From positions 184,914 through 248,913 of the forward strand of contig QKYT01000067.1 in NCBI GenBank assembly GCA_003550305.1: a stretch of 64,000 nt of DNA, written 5' to 3'. Made by a program: the position numbers and the translations under genes. Shown one piece after another: positions 23,280 to 34,563 of this stretch. A model generated the notes under the pieces. The model saw nothing but the letters and a program-made list of their open reading frames with translations, ran no database searches and was not told the DNA's origin. Each line of letters starts with the position of its first letter. Within the stretch, counting starts at the first letter, position 1. Origin of the DNA: Glomus cerebriforme. Lineage: Eukaryota > Glomeromycota > Glomeromycetes > Glomerales > Glomeraceae.

Positions 23280-23560
23280 TCTTTCCTTTTTTTTTGTTTT
23301 ACCCTTCATTAATTTCTTCTAACTTCTTTTTTTTCTTCTTTTTCTGTTTTGTTCTTTTATTCTTTCTTTTCGTTCTTATTATTCTTTCTTTCGTTCTTTT
23401 TCTTTTTGTTCTTCCGTTTGTCCTTCTTTTTGTTTGTTCTTCTTTTTGTTTTTTCCTTCGTTNATTTCTTCTAACTTTTTTTTTTCCCTTCTCTTTTTTT
23501 TCTTCTTCTGTTTTGTTCTTTTGTTCTTCCTTTCGTTCTTCTTTTTCTTTTAAATAAAAA
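23280..23560. repeat. Pyrimidine-rich tract
   Basis: About 280 bases almost purely C and T with occasional G, one N at 23463. Frames read through it on both strands but give only F/S or K/E-type low-complexity peptide, so they are not genes. Confidence 0.75.
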
Positions 23561-23858
23561 AAAATTAAATTAAATAAAATAAAAAAATTTAAAATAATTG
23601 ACGCGTAATTTGTTATTTTGACGCGTAACATGTAACTGTTACACGTGTTACATGTGTTACACGCTGCAGTCACACAAGTCACACAATTGTAAATATATGG
23701 TTATTTATGTAGGTAGTCTAAGACTGCAGTGTTTTTAATATAAATATATATTATATATTATACTATTGATTAATAAAAGTTTCTTTTAAAAAAAATTCTT
23801 AAAGGAGTAATTTCTTAAATAAATATATAAAATTACTAAAAATAAAGTGGTCCTAAAC

Positions 23859-24221
23859 TTCTTGCACGGGAGTATGATGAATTACGCAAGCAACACGAAT
23901 ATATCTTGGCAGAATTTAGCAGGTTTATTAATAGATTATTTAAAAATAGATACACAATCAAGGGCATTTTACTATTTTTGCATACGTGCGACCAAATATT
24001 TTTTTAACGATATACAATAAAATTATTTTTCACATCATTCCTGATACATGACGAAGATAAGTTATACCGATAATTTTACTCTCTTTTCTTGCGCGCAACG
24101 TCTCTTAGTCGCGGTTCTTCATTAACAGATACCTATCCTTTCAAAAATCCCATAAACACTTAAAGTCCTGGTGACCGTATTTTTATCCATTCAATAAATA
24201 CCAGGTTGATCTTTCCTGCAT
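23859..24221. other. Intergenic upstream of nuclease-fold gene
   Basis: No gene seen. Contains a locally less AT-rich patch at 24090-24180 that may be promoter. Confidence 0.35.
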
Positions 24222-24400
24222 TAAAAATTGATCAATCAATTTCTTTTTTTTCCTCTTAAAATTGATCAATCAATTACTTTTTTTTCCTCTTAAAATTGAT
24301 CAGTCAATTACTTTTTTTCCTCTTAAAATTGATCAATCAATTACTCCTTCTTTTTTTCCCTCTTTTTCTCTTAAAATTGATCAATAAATTATTCTCTATT
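24222..24400. repeat. Five-copy tandem repeat with TTGATCAA palindromes
   Basis: Five units of about 34-45 bp, each with AAAATTGATCAATCAATTA (variants in copies 3 and 5) and a TC-rich tail. The array ends 20 bases before the ATG of the downstream gene, so it lies in its promoter or 5' UTR. Confidence 0.8.
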
Positions 24401-24419
24401 TTTCCTTTTACCTTTAAAG

Positions 24420-25650
24420 ATGTCTCGTGCACGTACTTCGGGCGATATTTGGTGGGCAAGGATTTTTGATCGGGTTGACGAGCTTTTACATAACTATCCG
24501 GAATTACCAAAAAAACCGGTAACAGAAAGAAGGTAAGAGTATGAGAATATTACTTTATTACTTAAGTACCACTTAATGTTGACTTTGTATGGAATGCAGT
24601 TTGCCTCTCCACATTGGCTCTAAAGTAACAATCGAAAATTATAACAACTTCCTTCACAATTATGGATCAAGTGGATACAAGTTCTGGTTTCAATTAAGTG
24701 ACGACAATAATACTGGCGAAGTGTATATAATTGATATGGCCTCATCCGTACATGAGAATATTGTTGCCCGACTTCAAGATTTTTTTAAAGTCCCTAATAA
24801 TGGTGTTGTTGATGATCCTCTAATCATAGTCGCTGGACAAACCCGTAAGAGAATCTATTCTAGTTTCCTCTTGTTATTGAATTTCAATATTCTCATAATC
24901 TTTTCAATTTTCATATAGTTCACAATAAGCCTGGTGGAAATGGGGTTGAAGATGCTCCCGATGTTTGTGTAATTCCAAGTGAGCCAATTGTTCCAGACCC
25001 TGCCAATTCCACTGTAGTACCTGCTCCTCCCGGTGATATAGATGTATGTTGAGTTTGATGTGTATTATTGAATTTTGTTTTATATGTGATTTTCATTATT
25101 ATAGTTTATGTAGGGTAATCCTCATGCACGGATTATGTGTGAGGTAGCTGTGGGACAAGGTTGTGGTAGATTAGGACAAAAGTGCTTAACTTGGATTCAA
25201 GAGCAATATGTCCGTGCGGTCGTTAGTATCAAGATTTTAGAACCAAGACAAAACATGCGAGAACCCATAACCGGTTACTTTTATAGGACCATGACGGTAT
25301 ATATTACTTATTGTTCAATGATACAAAGTTAAGCATGTGGTTTCTTATCTGATTAGTTTGTTTTTTAATATTAGGCCAAACTGTACCGTCAAGGAATGCC
25401 AACACAACGTTGGGACTTTGGAAACATCAAAAAAAACTCACGTGATCCTGTCAATGATCCCCCCGGTTGCAATGCGCCAAACTTGCCAGCTTTCCAAATT
25501 ACTATACCTATAAGTGAAACATTTTGGGACCCACCGTTTCCTATCCCACCTGGATATAGACCGGTAATTCCGGTAAACATAATTGGTAACGATTTTGTTA
25601 TTGACTTATACCGGATCCAACGAATCGCCTTAAAATCTCGAAAACCCTGA
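24420..25650 (+). CDS. Uma2-like PD-(D/E)XK nuclease-fold protein
   Basis: Five exons keep frame: 24420-24532, 24600-24844, 24919-25043, 25114-25296, 25375-25650, giving 313 residues with no internal stop. The middle reads like the Uma2/DUF820 branch of the PD-(D/E)XK superfamily: an SSVHENIVARLQDF helix, PDV with D134, then RIMCEVAV with E171, and K184 in GQKCLTWIQEQYVRAVVSIKI, the order D, E-x-A, K and the final strand expected of this fold. The strict E-x-K/Q triplet is not present, so catalysis is uncertain. The C-terminal 90 residues, Pro-rich, are unrecognised. Base composition is clearly richer in G+C than the flanks. Known: the bacterial family is widespread with unclear function; I recall many related predicted proteins in Rhizophagus. 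Role here unknown: domesticated, effector-like or transposon-borne are all possible. Confidence 0.7.
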
Positions 25651-25930
25651 AATGGGAATTGTTACAACTACTTTATAAATACAAATTAATTAATAATAAA
25701 GTTTAATCTTATTGCTAAAGTAGTATATCGTAAAAATGAAATAGGATTGTCCGTTTTTTATTTTCAGAAATTTTTTTAGTGCCTTAGGTGATATTATGCA
25801 GTAAATAAGAGTAAAATTACAGGAACGTTTTATTAATACCATAACAGCGTGATGATACACACGAAAAATAAATACAAATGATCGGGTCTTAGCCAATGAT
25901 ACAGTACATTATGATGCTTCTATGAAATAT
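25651..25930. other. Intergenic
   Basis: Tail-to-tail spacer between the nuclease-fold gene and the SAM/nuclease relic; no gene seen. Confidence 0.4.
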
Positions 25931-26984
25931 ATATGATTATTCTTTTTCGAAATACCCTTGAACTGTTGCCTTTTTATCGCCGGCTCCTTCTCTACCCTAT
26001 CCTTCAATAACCCAACAATGACCTCCATCACCCGCTTCACGTTTTTACACAACTCCTTTTCTTCTTCTGAATCTCTTCCAAGGCATACTCGATAAAACGT
26101 ATATTAAGAGGATTTTTACTCGTACATGAAATCCCATCCGAGGTAAATAAGATAAAATACCATTCCGTGGCTGTTGTAACGATTCCATTGTTATAGTCGA
26201 AGTCATCCCAAACGCTTCACCCGATTTACGTTTTCTCTTATTATTATTCATCTGTAATACACTTTCACATTGAACCAAATTCTGACCAAAAACCATGATC
26301 ACTTGATGAAGCTTCCCTTCCGTAATGCATGTCGGTTCTTCGAGAGCCTTGATTGGTAATCAACTCGTCCAGTATTTTCTTCACCAACAACTTAAAACTG
26401 AGGAGCCAAAGTAAGCTCTTTATCGGTTATTCTTTTGACAATATAAAGCGTGAAGAATGGCCGAAATATATTCACAGCGCATGGCTTCGTTGCTATCGGC
26501 AAGCATAGTCCCCATATTTCCCAATCTGCGCTTTATTTCCTTTATACATTGTTGCAACTCTTCGTCTTCATCTTCGAGTGGATAAATTGCTTAGAATTCG
26601 AGTGAAAAAAAAAGTTGTCTTAATAGCGTACTAAATGTTAAGAATAACTGTATTAAAAATTTACTCGGTGGAAATTGACGGATCGTGCCTATACCATTAC
26701 CATCTATATCATACTTTTTTAACACCTCCTTCAAACTCCTGTACGAGGAGAAGGCCTTTTTCTTTTTATCCTTACACTCCTTGGCGAAGTCCGCAAGATT
26801 TGTTGCAGGTCTTGCGAATTATTTCCAAGTCCTCCTCGTCAAGCCCTAAGTTCTTTTCCTCACGTAAAAATTCGATAAGTTTTTCTATATTATATTTTTT
26901 AATTTCTTCCGCTAGCGTGACCGCATCATTTCCTGTTGCTGTAACAGAAGTTGAAGTTTGTGTATTAATTTCAGAGGCAGACAT
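25931..26984 (-). pseudogene. Relic of a SAM-domain plus nuclease-like repeat-family gene
   Basis: From the ATG at 26984 the frame gives a SAM-like helical domain (LAEEIKKYNIEKLIEFLREE, GLDEEDLEIIRK). A deletion then drops several tens of codons, and the frame resumes with LADFAKECKDKKKKAFSSYR and KKYDIDGNGIG (26806-26660). Further down come a conserved KRRLGNMGTM-type helix (about 26560-26510), a GRVDY motif and ITEGKLHQV (about 26355-26300), the last two being a plausible D ... E-x-K nuclease-like core. It ends with a KNVKRVMEVIVGLLKDR helix near 26000. Frame changes occur near 26440, 26385 and 26340. I recall this module order from many R. irregularis proteins. It is a decayed copy. Confidence 0.6.
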
Positions 26985-27733
26985 AGTGTTACGCTTTTAT
27001 ATAAGCTTGTTTTGCTCGGATAAAAAATAGTGTTACGTTCCGAAATGAGACCGAAAGATAAAAATTTATTTCTGTTCGCAATCGATAAAAGAAGAGGCTG
27101 AAATTTTACGCCCGATTATACGTTTAATGTGCAGTACGTGGCGCATGTTATAAAAAAAACGCGTATAACAGATAAATTAAAAATTTACAACAATCTTTCT
27201 TTGTCACTTTAAGTAAACTTATAGAGCGACAAAAAATACATTTCTAAACATAATTTCAATAAGGTAAAATTAGTTTATTAAAGAGTTCAGTTTTTTTTTT
27301 TATTTGAGAAAAGAAATTTTTTGTAAAGAAAATTGTTGTGTAATTTTTAGCAGCAGAGACAAGTACTGTATATGTTTTCCGGTCAAATATTGTGTCGAAG
27401 GATTGAAACCACTTTTGTTTCGGTCTCAATTTCCTTGTAAATGAGATAAATGATCTGTCTAAGTGTCGTTTTTGTCGATCATTTTAAAAGTACAATATAT
27501 TCGCCATCGTAATAAGCTTAATTTTAAATTTGGGTAATCTATGATGGGGAAATTTTATTCATTATCAAACCACTATATAAAAGAACCTTCTTTTTTGAAT
27601 AATTTCTCTCCCCCCTCCCCAAAAAATATTTTGTAATAGCACGATGATTATAATAATCACTTACAAAATAATGTTAATAATTCAGGGTCTATTAATAATA
27701 GATTCAATACAATAATCAACAAATGTAATCCAC
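26985..27733. other. Intergenic
   Basis: AT-rich, with T-run at 27291-27303. No supported gene. Confidence 0.4.
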
Positions 27734-28140
27734 ATGGGACAAACTTCAAGTGATTTTTATAATAACGTAGAGGCTTCTTGCAGTAACATTCCTGTAACGG
27801 ATAATATTATTCCATCTCACGCAAATCCGTCAGAAAACTTTATGGATAATGGACTTCCTCATCACAGCATACCGATTATAATGTTGTTGGACAAAATTCG
27901 ACACAAAATCCACCTCAATCTATTTAAAACATCTTTTCTCCTCCATTTTTAAATTCTTGTCAAACGAATGAAATCTTTAGATTTGAAATTCCTGGGTTCA
28001 AAATTTTCGTCGTACCTTCACCTATTGTAACCTTAAATAATAATAATAATAATATATCAAATCAAGATTTTAACTATTTGAATGATTTAATTCAACTTGA
28101 TTCAAATGGGTCATTTGTAGATTTAATAGCTTTCGTGGTT
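27734..28140 (+). pseudogene. Unrecognised Asn/Pro-rich coding relic
   Basis: The ATG at 27734 opens a frame (MGQTSSDFYNNVEASC ...) that changes to another frame near 27855 and is then broken by TAA near 27925. The continuing frame holds EIFRFEIPGFKIFVVPSP and an (AAT)n-encoded Asn run at 28037-28055. Asn/Pro/Ser-rich composition suggests a regulatory protein N-terminus; no domain is visible. Low confidence that it was ever a full gene here. Confidence 0.3.
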
Positions 28141-29405
28141 AATATTTCGACATGTGTACAATTTTTTTTTTTTTTTACAAATTTTTATTATTATATTTGA
28201 ATATTGTTAAGTATTATCATCAATAAAGTTATAATTATTTGTGCTTTTTATATATTTCACGTAAAATCCTTTCGGCTTACGATTTAATTGTAGCTATTGG
28301 GCCTCTACGATGCAACAAATACAAGATTTGCTTGTTATACAATGATACTTGTTCTTGTGTAATTAACATTGTTTATAAAAACCAAAACAAAGCACGAGAC
28401 GTTACCAATTCGACCAATTGAACAATGCTACACGCAAGTTCAAAGATAAAAATATTCTAAACTTAATTCTAATCGATATACACTATTTATAAAATTGGTG
28501 TAATCAGTTATTAGGTATGTAAGTATGAATATAATAATAATTTAATATACGTTACTATTTAATGCACTTCAATCTCCATAAACAAGAGAACTTATTTTAG
28601 CCAATTCTTATCCGATACCAGTTCTTTCAATTCTTTAACCTATTCATCATGTGACTCATTTATTTAAAATTTTCAAAGATCTCGGAATGGATATAATAAT
28701 AATTACAGTAATATTTATTCGACACTTCGTGTCGAATAAATGTGGTATTAAGTAAATCCAATTTAATTGATGATTTTGGCTCTTAACGGAATTCAAATCA
28801 ACAAATTAGACTGGATTCACACGAAACAATAGCACGGTAGCTGAATATTTATAGTAATAGTTACTCGGCACGAAGTAGTCGAAGTATCGAAGCAATATTA
28901 TGCGAAATTTACATTCTTATTCATGTAGAAACTGTTTTATTGGTATTGGTGATAATTAAAATGAATGGCTAGTAATATTCAACCGATAACAATCATTTAT
29001 TGGCTTGATACAATGATACACGTTTTATTTTGATTGCAGTTAACGGATAAATGATGCAATGATTGATATCGTGTTACTACTATAAAGTAACGTATATATG
29101 TTAAATTATTGGCTCATTCTCATAATGCATTAAGAAAGTTGACTAGCATTACTGACGGATCATTGACATCATTTTATTTTTAACATTATTATCAAATGGT
29201 TCAGATGATAACCTGATATACAGTACAGTAAGTAAATGAATTTGAAAAACGCAGAAATAAAATACGAGAAAAAAGAGAGATTTAGTTTTTTTTATAAGTT
29301 GAATCACAAGTTAATTAAAAACATGATTTATTTTTGTAAATTATCATAATACTTATATCAACAAAAGTTAACTTTTAAATATATATAAAGTAATAAGAAA
29401 GAATA
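28141..29405. other. Intergenic with a short hairpin repeat
   Basis: Holds a 27-bp perfect hairpin at 28714-28740 (TTTATTCGACAC, TTC loop, GTGTCGAATAAA) and a decayed relative at about 28851-28882. Otherwise AT-rich and empty. Confidence 0.5.
28714..28740. repeat. Perfect 12-bp-stem hairpin
   Basis: Arms TTTATTCGACAC and GTGTCGAATAAA with a TTC loop. It shares core and loop with the hairpin at 30970-31008, so the two belong to one dispersed family. Confidence 0.75.
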
Positions 29406-29802
29406 TTATTTCAATTCGGCCGTTTTTCCAACTTTTCCGATCGCAGCGATTATTTCTTCCGTTGATTTGGCAGTTTTAAGAACTACTGTCTTCTTTTCGA
29501 GATCAAAGGTAATATCATCCACACCTTTTAAAACATTATAAAATACGTTAATATAAGAAATTGTTAACAAGAATATCTATAGTGAAGAATATGGTTAAAT
29601 TAAATATACCTCCAAGATTATTCAATGCTTTTTCAACTGATTTCGTACATCCTCCACAAGTCATTGGATTGACTTCAAATGTATAAGTTTGCTATAGTCG
29701 AAAAAAGAATGAAACAAATTAAATAAATAAATATCAATTATAAAAGCATTAAAAAATTTTTTTTAAAAAAAACAAAATTAAATTACGTACAGTTTCGCTC
29801 AT
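29406..29802 (-). CDS. ATX1: Atx1-type cytosolic copper chaperone
   Basis: Three exons (29802-29791, 29691-29610, 29524-29406) give 70 residues, the exact family size; the first exon encodes only MSET. The heavy-metal-associated fold is complete: TYTFEVNPMTCGGCTKSVEKAL with the Cu(I)-binding C16 and C19 in MTCGGC, then DDITFDLEKKTVVLK, an STEEIIAAIGKVGK helix and a terminal Lys. Known: Atx1 hands Cu(I) to the Golgi P-type ATPase Ccc2, supplying multicopper oxidases and also buffering oxidative stress. No signal or membrane segment, as expected for a cytosolic protein. It stands alone in a gene-poor stretch. Confidence 0.95.
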
Positions 29803-30969
29803 TTTTTAATAAAAATTTTATTAAAAAGAAAATAATGTAAATAATGTAATAATTGTAATAATAATTTTTTTTAAAAAAAAAAAGAATTTTATGGCCAAGG
29901 AAATTTTCATGGTCTTTTATAATGTTTGATGACAAATCAAAACTTCATTGCCATATTGCGTACATGATTGCAATTGGTTAGCAAAAATGGCGCTCTAGAA
30001 TATCGTGGCAAATTATGTTTCGCAAAAACAAAAAAAGGTAATATCTGCCGAAAAAATATTTCTTTTTTAAATGTTTAATTTGAAGATGAAATTTCGTCAT
30101 ATTTACAAAAATTATTTAAAATCGATAAGAATGATTAGAATTGTTCATTAAGTTTTTTAAGTTTTTTTTTTTTTTTAATGGGTGGATCTTATATTAATAA
30201 TTAACCTCCAATATGTATGACGTATTTTATAACCAAAGATAATACGTATTTAAAAACTGACTTCATAATACTGTATGTTTTTTGTTTTTTATTCTGCATA
30301 TTCTGCAATATTTTTTTTTACTGACCATTTTCTTATTTGCTAAAGAAAACACATCCATTTAACACCAATCATTTTAAAAATTTTCATATGGATCCCAACA
30401 TATAATTAGAACGTAATAATACCAGATGAAATTTACCCCTTTTTAAAGATAATCATTTCGGAACATCGAAGCAATCATTAATTGAAAAAGAAAGAATTGA
30501 CTAAATTCAGTATGGACATGATAGTCATATGATTCAAACTCAATAACCATACAGTTAGTTTTTAGTAAGGATTTAAGCAATTAATACTTTTTACAACCAC
30601 AACCCACCTAAACCTAAAGAAATCATGACTAGATTTCATTTGGTCAAGTTTTTATCACTACACAGTACCCTTGATCATGTGGTTATTTTTCACACAGATC
30701 AGATTTTGATTCATTATAAAATCAAATAATAAAATTGGAAGCAGTTAACCGAGTTGATCGCTTTATTTAACTGGTTGAATTTAAGGATTGCAAATTGGTA
30801 AGTTACTGGTAAGTTACCAAATGTAAATTACTGTAAATGATTATTAAAATTGACACGGTCACCCGTTTCTTCTTTATAAATTTTTTTTATCATATTTTTA
30901 TCATATTTTTATTATATAATAATAATACTTTTTATCAGTAATTTTTAATAAATGATTTATGTCTAATAC
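29803..30969. other. Intergenic, ATX1 upstream region
   Basis: Contains the ATX1 promoter. No other gene supported. Confidence 0.4.
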
Positions 30970-31098
30970 TTAATAGTTATTCGGCACTTCGTGCCGAATA
31001 ACTATTAATTACTAGACATTTATATTGTTACTGTGTGATTATTACTGGTAAAACAGTTACTCAGCGCTTCGTGCCGAATAACTATTAAGTATTAACAT
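30962..31098. repeat. Pair of palindromic hairpins within an inverted-repeat unit
   Basis: A perfect 18-bp stem lies at 30970-31008 (TTAATAGTTATTCGGCAC, TTC loop, complementary arm). A second, imperfect copy lies at 31055-31088. The outer sequence TAATACTTAATAGTTATTCG at about 30964 recurs inverted at about 31077-31096, so the whole about 135 bp forms a larger inverted repeat. Confidence 0.75.
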
Positions 31099-34000
31099 AT
31101 ACTTTGCATTAACAAATAAAAGTTAAATCAATCTGTAAAATATCTCCAATGGAAAAATATGACTGATAATGGTGGTGAGAATAGCGAACATGATGATGAT
31201 GATGGAATTGTTTTTAATGTGAAAAAGTACCAGAAGATAAAGCGGGATGAATCTAATATAATGTAATACTATTGTGGTATTATTCCTCTTGTAGTGAGTG
31301 TTTATACAACAGTTTCAAGAAAAAAAAACATGCAAGTTTCAAGTAAATAAAAAATGCCCATAAAAATTATTATTTATATATTTTTAATATGCAAGTCACG
31401 TGATAAATTTCAAAAATCCTGGTTGAAATTATCTGATTCATAATTCTGACCAGAGTTACTTAATGAAACAGTATGGAGCAACATTCACGTGTTCTCAAAG
31501 CAATTAAAAAAATATCAAATAACGAAATAATAATATTAACCGGTTTAAAGATCTGGATCGGATAAAAATCGGATAAAAATCGGATAAAAATCGGGTAAGG
31601 ATTATTATTTTTTTTTTTTTGCCGGTTCCAAAATTAGAATCACATTTGGAACGCGATCATTACTATAGAGAACAATTAACGAGATAATAAACTTGATATT
31701 AAAAAAGGTTTCAATGGCAGTATTAAGTCAGCTATTAGATGAGAAAATGATGAAATCGACTGCTTTGTTTTTTTTTAATCAAACCAAATTCCGTAAGTCC
31801 GTAAGTATTAAATTTAAAGAACTTCTTCATATTTAGAAACGAAACCTTTTTTCATATTAATCATAATACTCTATAAAATTTTTACCAAAATAAAAAAAAA
31901 ATAGACCTATAATTAGAATTGTTCAGTAATTTATTAATTATTGGCTTGACGATTAGATGTTACAGCACTTAAAATATCAGATTAGTTTAGATTATACTTT
32001 ACAGTAAAATATCGAAAAATAAAAAGAACATTTTGTGGTCAAATATCTACTGATCATTGGACAACAGAGTCATACAACAAAGTCATAACTTCAGAGACGA
32101 ATCGAACATGAAGTCTAATAATCTATCTATTGTTTTATACCAAACATGTTATAATTTTAAGTTTTTTTTTTTTTTTTAAAAAAAAAAAAAGAACCTTAAT
32201 AAAGTTACGAAAAAAAGAAGACGGATTTTTAATTTTTAGATCCATCCGATTTATAATAAATAATAATAATAATTTTTTTGAGGTTACATTACGCCCGATT
32301 TTTATTCTCTTTATTAAAAAAAAAAAAAAAAATTACGTTTAAAAAAAAAATCATATTATCATAAAGATAGAAAAATTTTTTTTTAAAACAAAAAAAAAAA
32401 TCGATTTGTTTTTTTTTTTTTATTTTAATGTATTAAAAATGATATGATTGTATTTAAGGGCTGAAATATTTCGAGAAATATTGTTGTATCATTGTGTACC
32501 AAAAATTAAAAAAAAACAATTAATGGATATTGTTTTTTTCCTTTCACGTGTAACGCCTTATCAGAATGTCATTTGATAATTTTTTTAAAAAAAGAAATTA
32601 GAAAATAAAATAAAATAAAATAAATAAATAAATAAATAAACAAACCTTTTTTTTTAGATTTCATATAAATAAAGTTACGGAAAGTTGCTTTTCGATTTCA
32701 CGCAGTATAACCCTGTTATGTCACGTTACAAATTCTTGCTCATTGATAAATCCACATGAAAATATTCATTATTAACATGATCTACTAACCATTAAAAGAA
32801 CGCGGAAATCCGCAGTATCTATAAAAGAACAATACTTATATTGGTTACATATATGCAAGCCAGATAAACAGAAAGGAAACACAAAAAAAAAACAATTTTT
32901 TTTTGAATTAAATGGATCGGTTTTCCTCGCACGAATTTAACACGTTCAAAAATTTCGCGGTTTTTTCTCCGTTTCCCTATGCAACAAAATAAATAAAAAA
33001 AAAAGGGGGGAAGAATTATTTTGATAGAATAAATATTTTTATTTAAATATAAATATAATAAAAAATATATATAAAGTACTCCAAATATTAATTTATTTTA
33101 TTAATATTAAAAATTTGTTCAAGGTCAGACAAACGGAGGAAAAAGATCCGCGAACTGTCAAAGAACCCTAAATGCAAAGGTAAGGATTATGCTTGGGGGA
33201 GATTTTGGACATGATTGTTTTTTCCCTTGTACGTTATCAAACCATAAAACCATAATAGAAACATTTTTATATGAAAGAAATAATTAAAAATTTCTTTATT
33301 CGGTAATTCACAATTTACTGCGGTCGCACGCCATCTGGTTACCCTCATAAATGGATAATAAGAAAATTTACTATATTCGGAATAATCCAATATTTTTCAT
33401 AAAGATTACCCGATTGGAAAGTTCAAATATTCTGAGTTTGGGTTCAACTTCCGATATGTACTTCCTAAATTTCTATAAGTTGAGTTATTGTAATATAAAA
33501 ATGTTGTTACCGGTAATTGAGATTTGGTTTAAAAATTACCCCTGCGTTTATATTGACAAATTGAATTAACATGTTACATTTATATGCATTACAAGCATTA
33601 TGTTTATACACAGCATTTAAGCCATAAACTTGTAATGCTTTTAATGAGAAGGAAAAAAGGAAAATATAAAAGAAAAACACGAGAATTTATTATACCAAGA
33701 CAATTTTTTGTTAACGGAATTTTTGTCGTTTTTTTAAAAAAAAAAAATGTATGTACTGTATATATATAATTTTTTTTAAATATCACAAAATTATGTGATA
33801 TACGAGGAATGTGAAGATCATCAAGGTAAAAAGGAAATTTTTCATAAAAATTTAATATTTACATTTAAAAGTCGATAGATGGAAATTTCATAGTTGAAAA
33901 CAAATATATCATCAAAAAAGATGGGGGAAAAACATTATACATTGTTAAGTAATGAAATGGTAATTTCATAGTCATCTACAAACATTGTTTGCTATCTTCC

Positions 34001-34470
34001 ACTTTTGTTTAAGAATATGAAAAAAAAAAATTTTTTTTTTGTAAACAAAGAAAACAATTTTACCTTTAAAATTAAAATTAATTATACTTAAAAATTAAAT
34101 TAAATTAGACTTTAAAAAAATTTAGACTTAAGATTAGACTTAAGATTATTATATACTCAAAGAAAGATTATACTAAAGTATTCAAGATTATACTTTACGC
34201 GATAAAGTCTTTTGTGTAATATTTAATATTTAATATTTATCTATTTTCATTTATCTATCTATAGTTTACACTTTATTATTTAGGAAATTTCCTTGGAATA
34301 GAATCGTAGAGTCTGCGTTATCTTTTATCAATTGTAATGACGAAATAAGGAAATTCTTCAATGTGATGAATCGAATGTAATGCACAGTAATTCTAAATTC
34401 TAAAATATATTTTTAGACAATAATACAAAGCTTATCTTTTTCAAATGATAATTTCTTAAATGTTTCTTGT
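31099..34470. other. Long AT-rich intergenic region
   Basis: I find no convincing gene. A 35-codon plus-strand frame at 31158-31265 is acidic (EHDDDDG) but isolated. Three tandem copies of GGATAAAAATC lie at 31558-31592. Homopolymer A and T runs dominate 32160-32420. Frames at 32130-32342, 33187-33390 and 33584-33769 are low-complexity or unsupported. Confidence 0.4.
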
Positions 34471-34563
34471 TAAATGATAATAAATGATAATAAATGATAA
34501 TAAATGATAGTAAACGATAATAAATGATAGTAAACGATAATAAATGATAGTAAATGATAATAA
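34471..34563. repeat. Ten-base tandem repeat
   Basis: About nine units of TAAATGATAA, with TAAATGATAG and TAAACGATAA variants alternating in the middle. Noncoding; a read-through minus-strand frame here is only repeat-encoded peptide. Confidence 0.8.

Larger units (their letters stand above)
22477..23858. mobile_element. 1.38-kb noncoding element with inverted ends
   Basis: The left end GTTTAGGACCACCTTATTTT and the reverse complement of the right end GTTTAGGACCACTTTATTTT match over about 27 bp with two transitions. TA sits inside each end but the pairing extends past it, so the exact target duplication is unsettled. The interior has no transposase frame: it holds a duplicated splice-signal-like cassette (23100-23276), a 280-base pyrimidine-rich tract and a set of ACGCGTAACATGT / TGTTACACG motifs (23600-23665). 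Probably a nonautonomous DNA transposon. Confidence 0.6.

Noticed and set aside
23294..23682. Long frames on both strands through the pyrimidine tract
   Set aside because: Repetitive F/S or K/E peptides encoded by low-complexity DNA; an N lies inside.
24222..24400. CRISPR-like array
   Set aside because: Units are directly adjacent with T/C-rich tails rather than unique spacers of constant size, and the DNA is eukaryotic.
32130..32342. Open frame with a start codon
   Set aside because: Composed of F- and K-runs from homopolymers.
34471..34563. Minus-strand frame with an Ile/Tyr/His/Leu repeat as a coding repeat protein
   Set aside because: The peptide repeat only mirrors the ten-base tandem DNA repeat.
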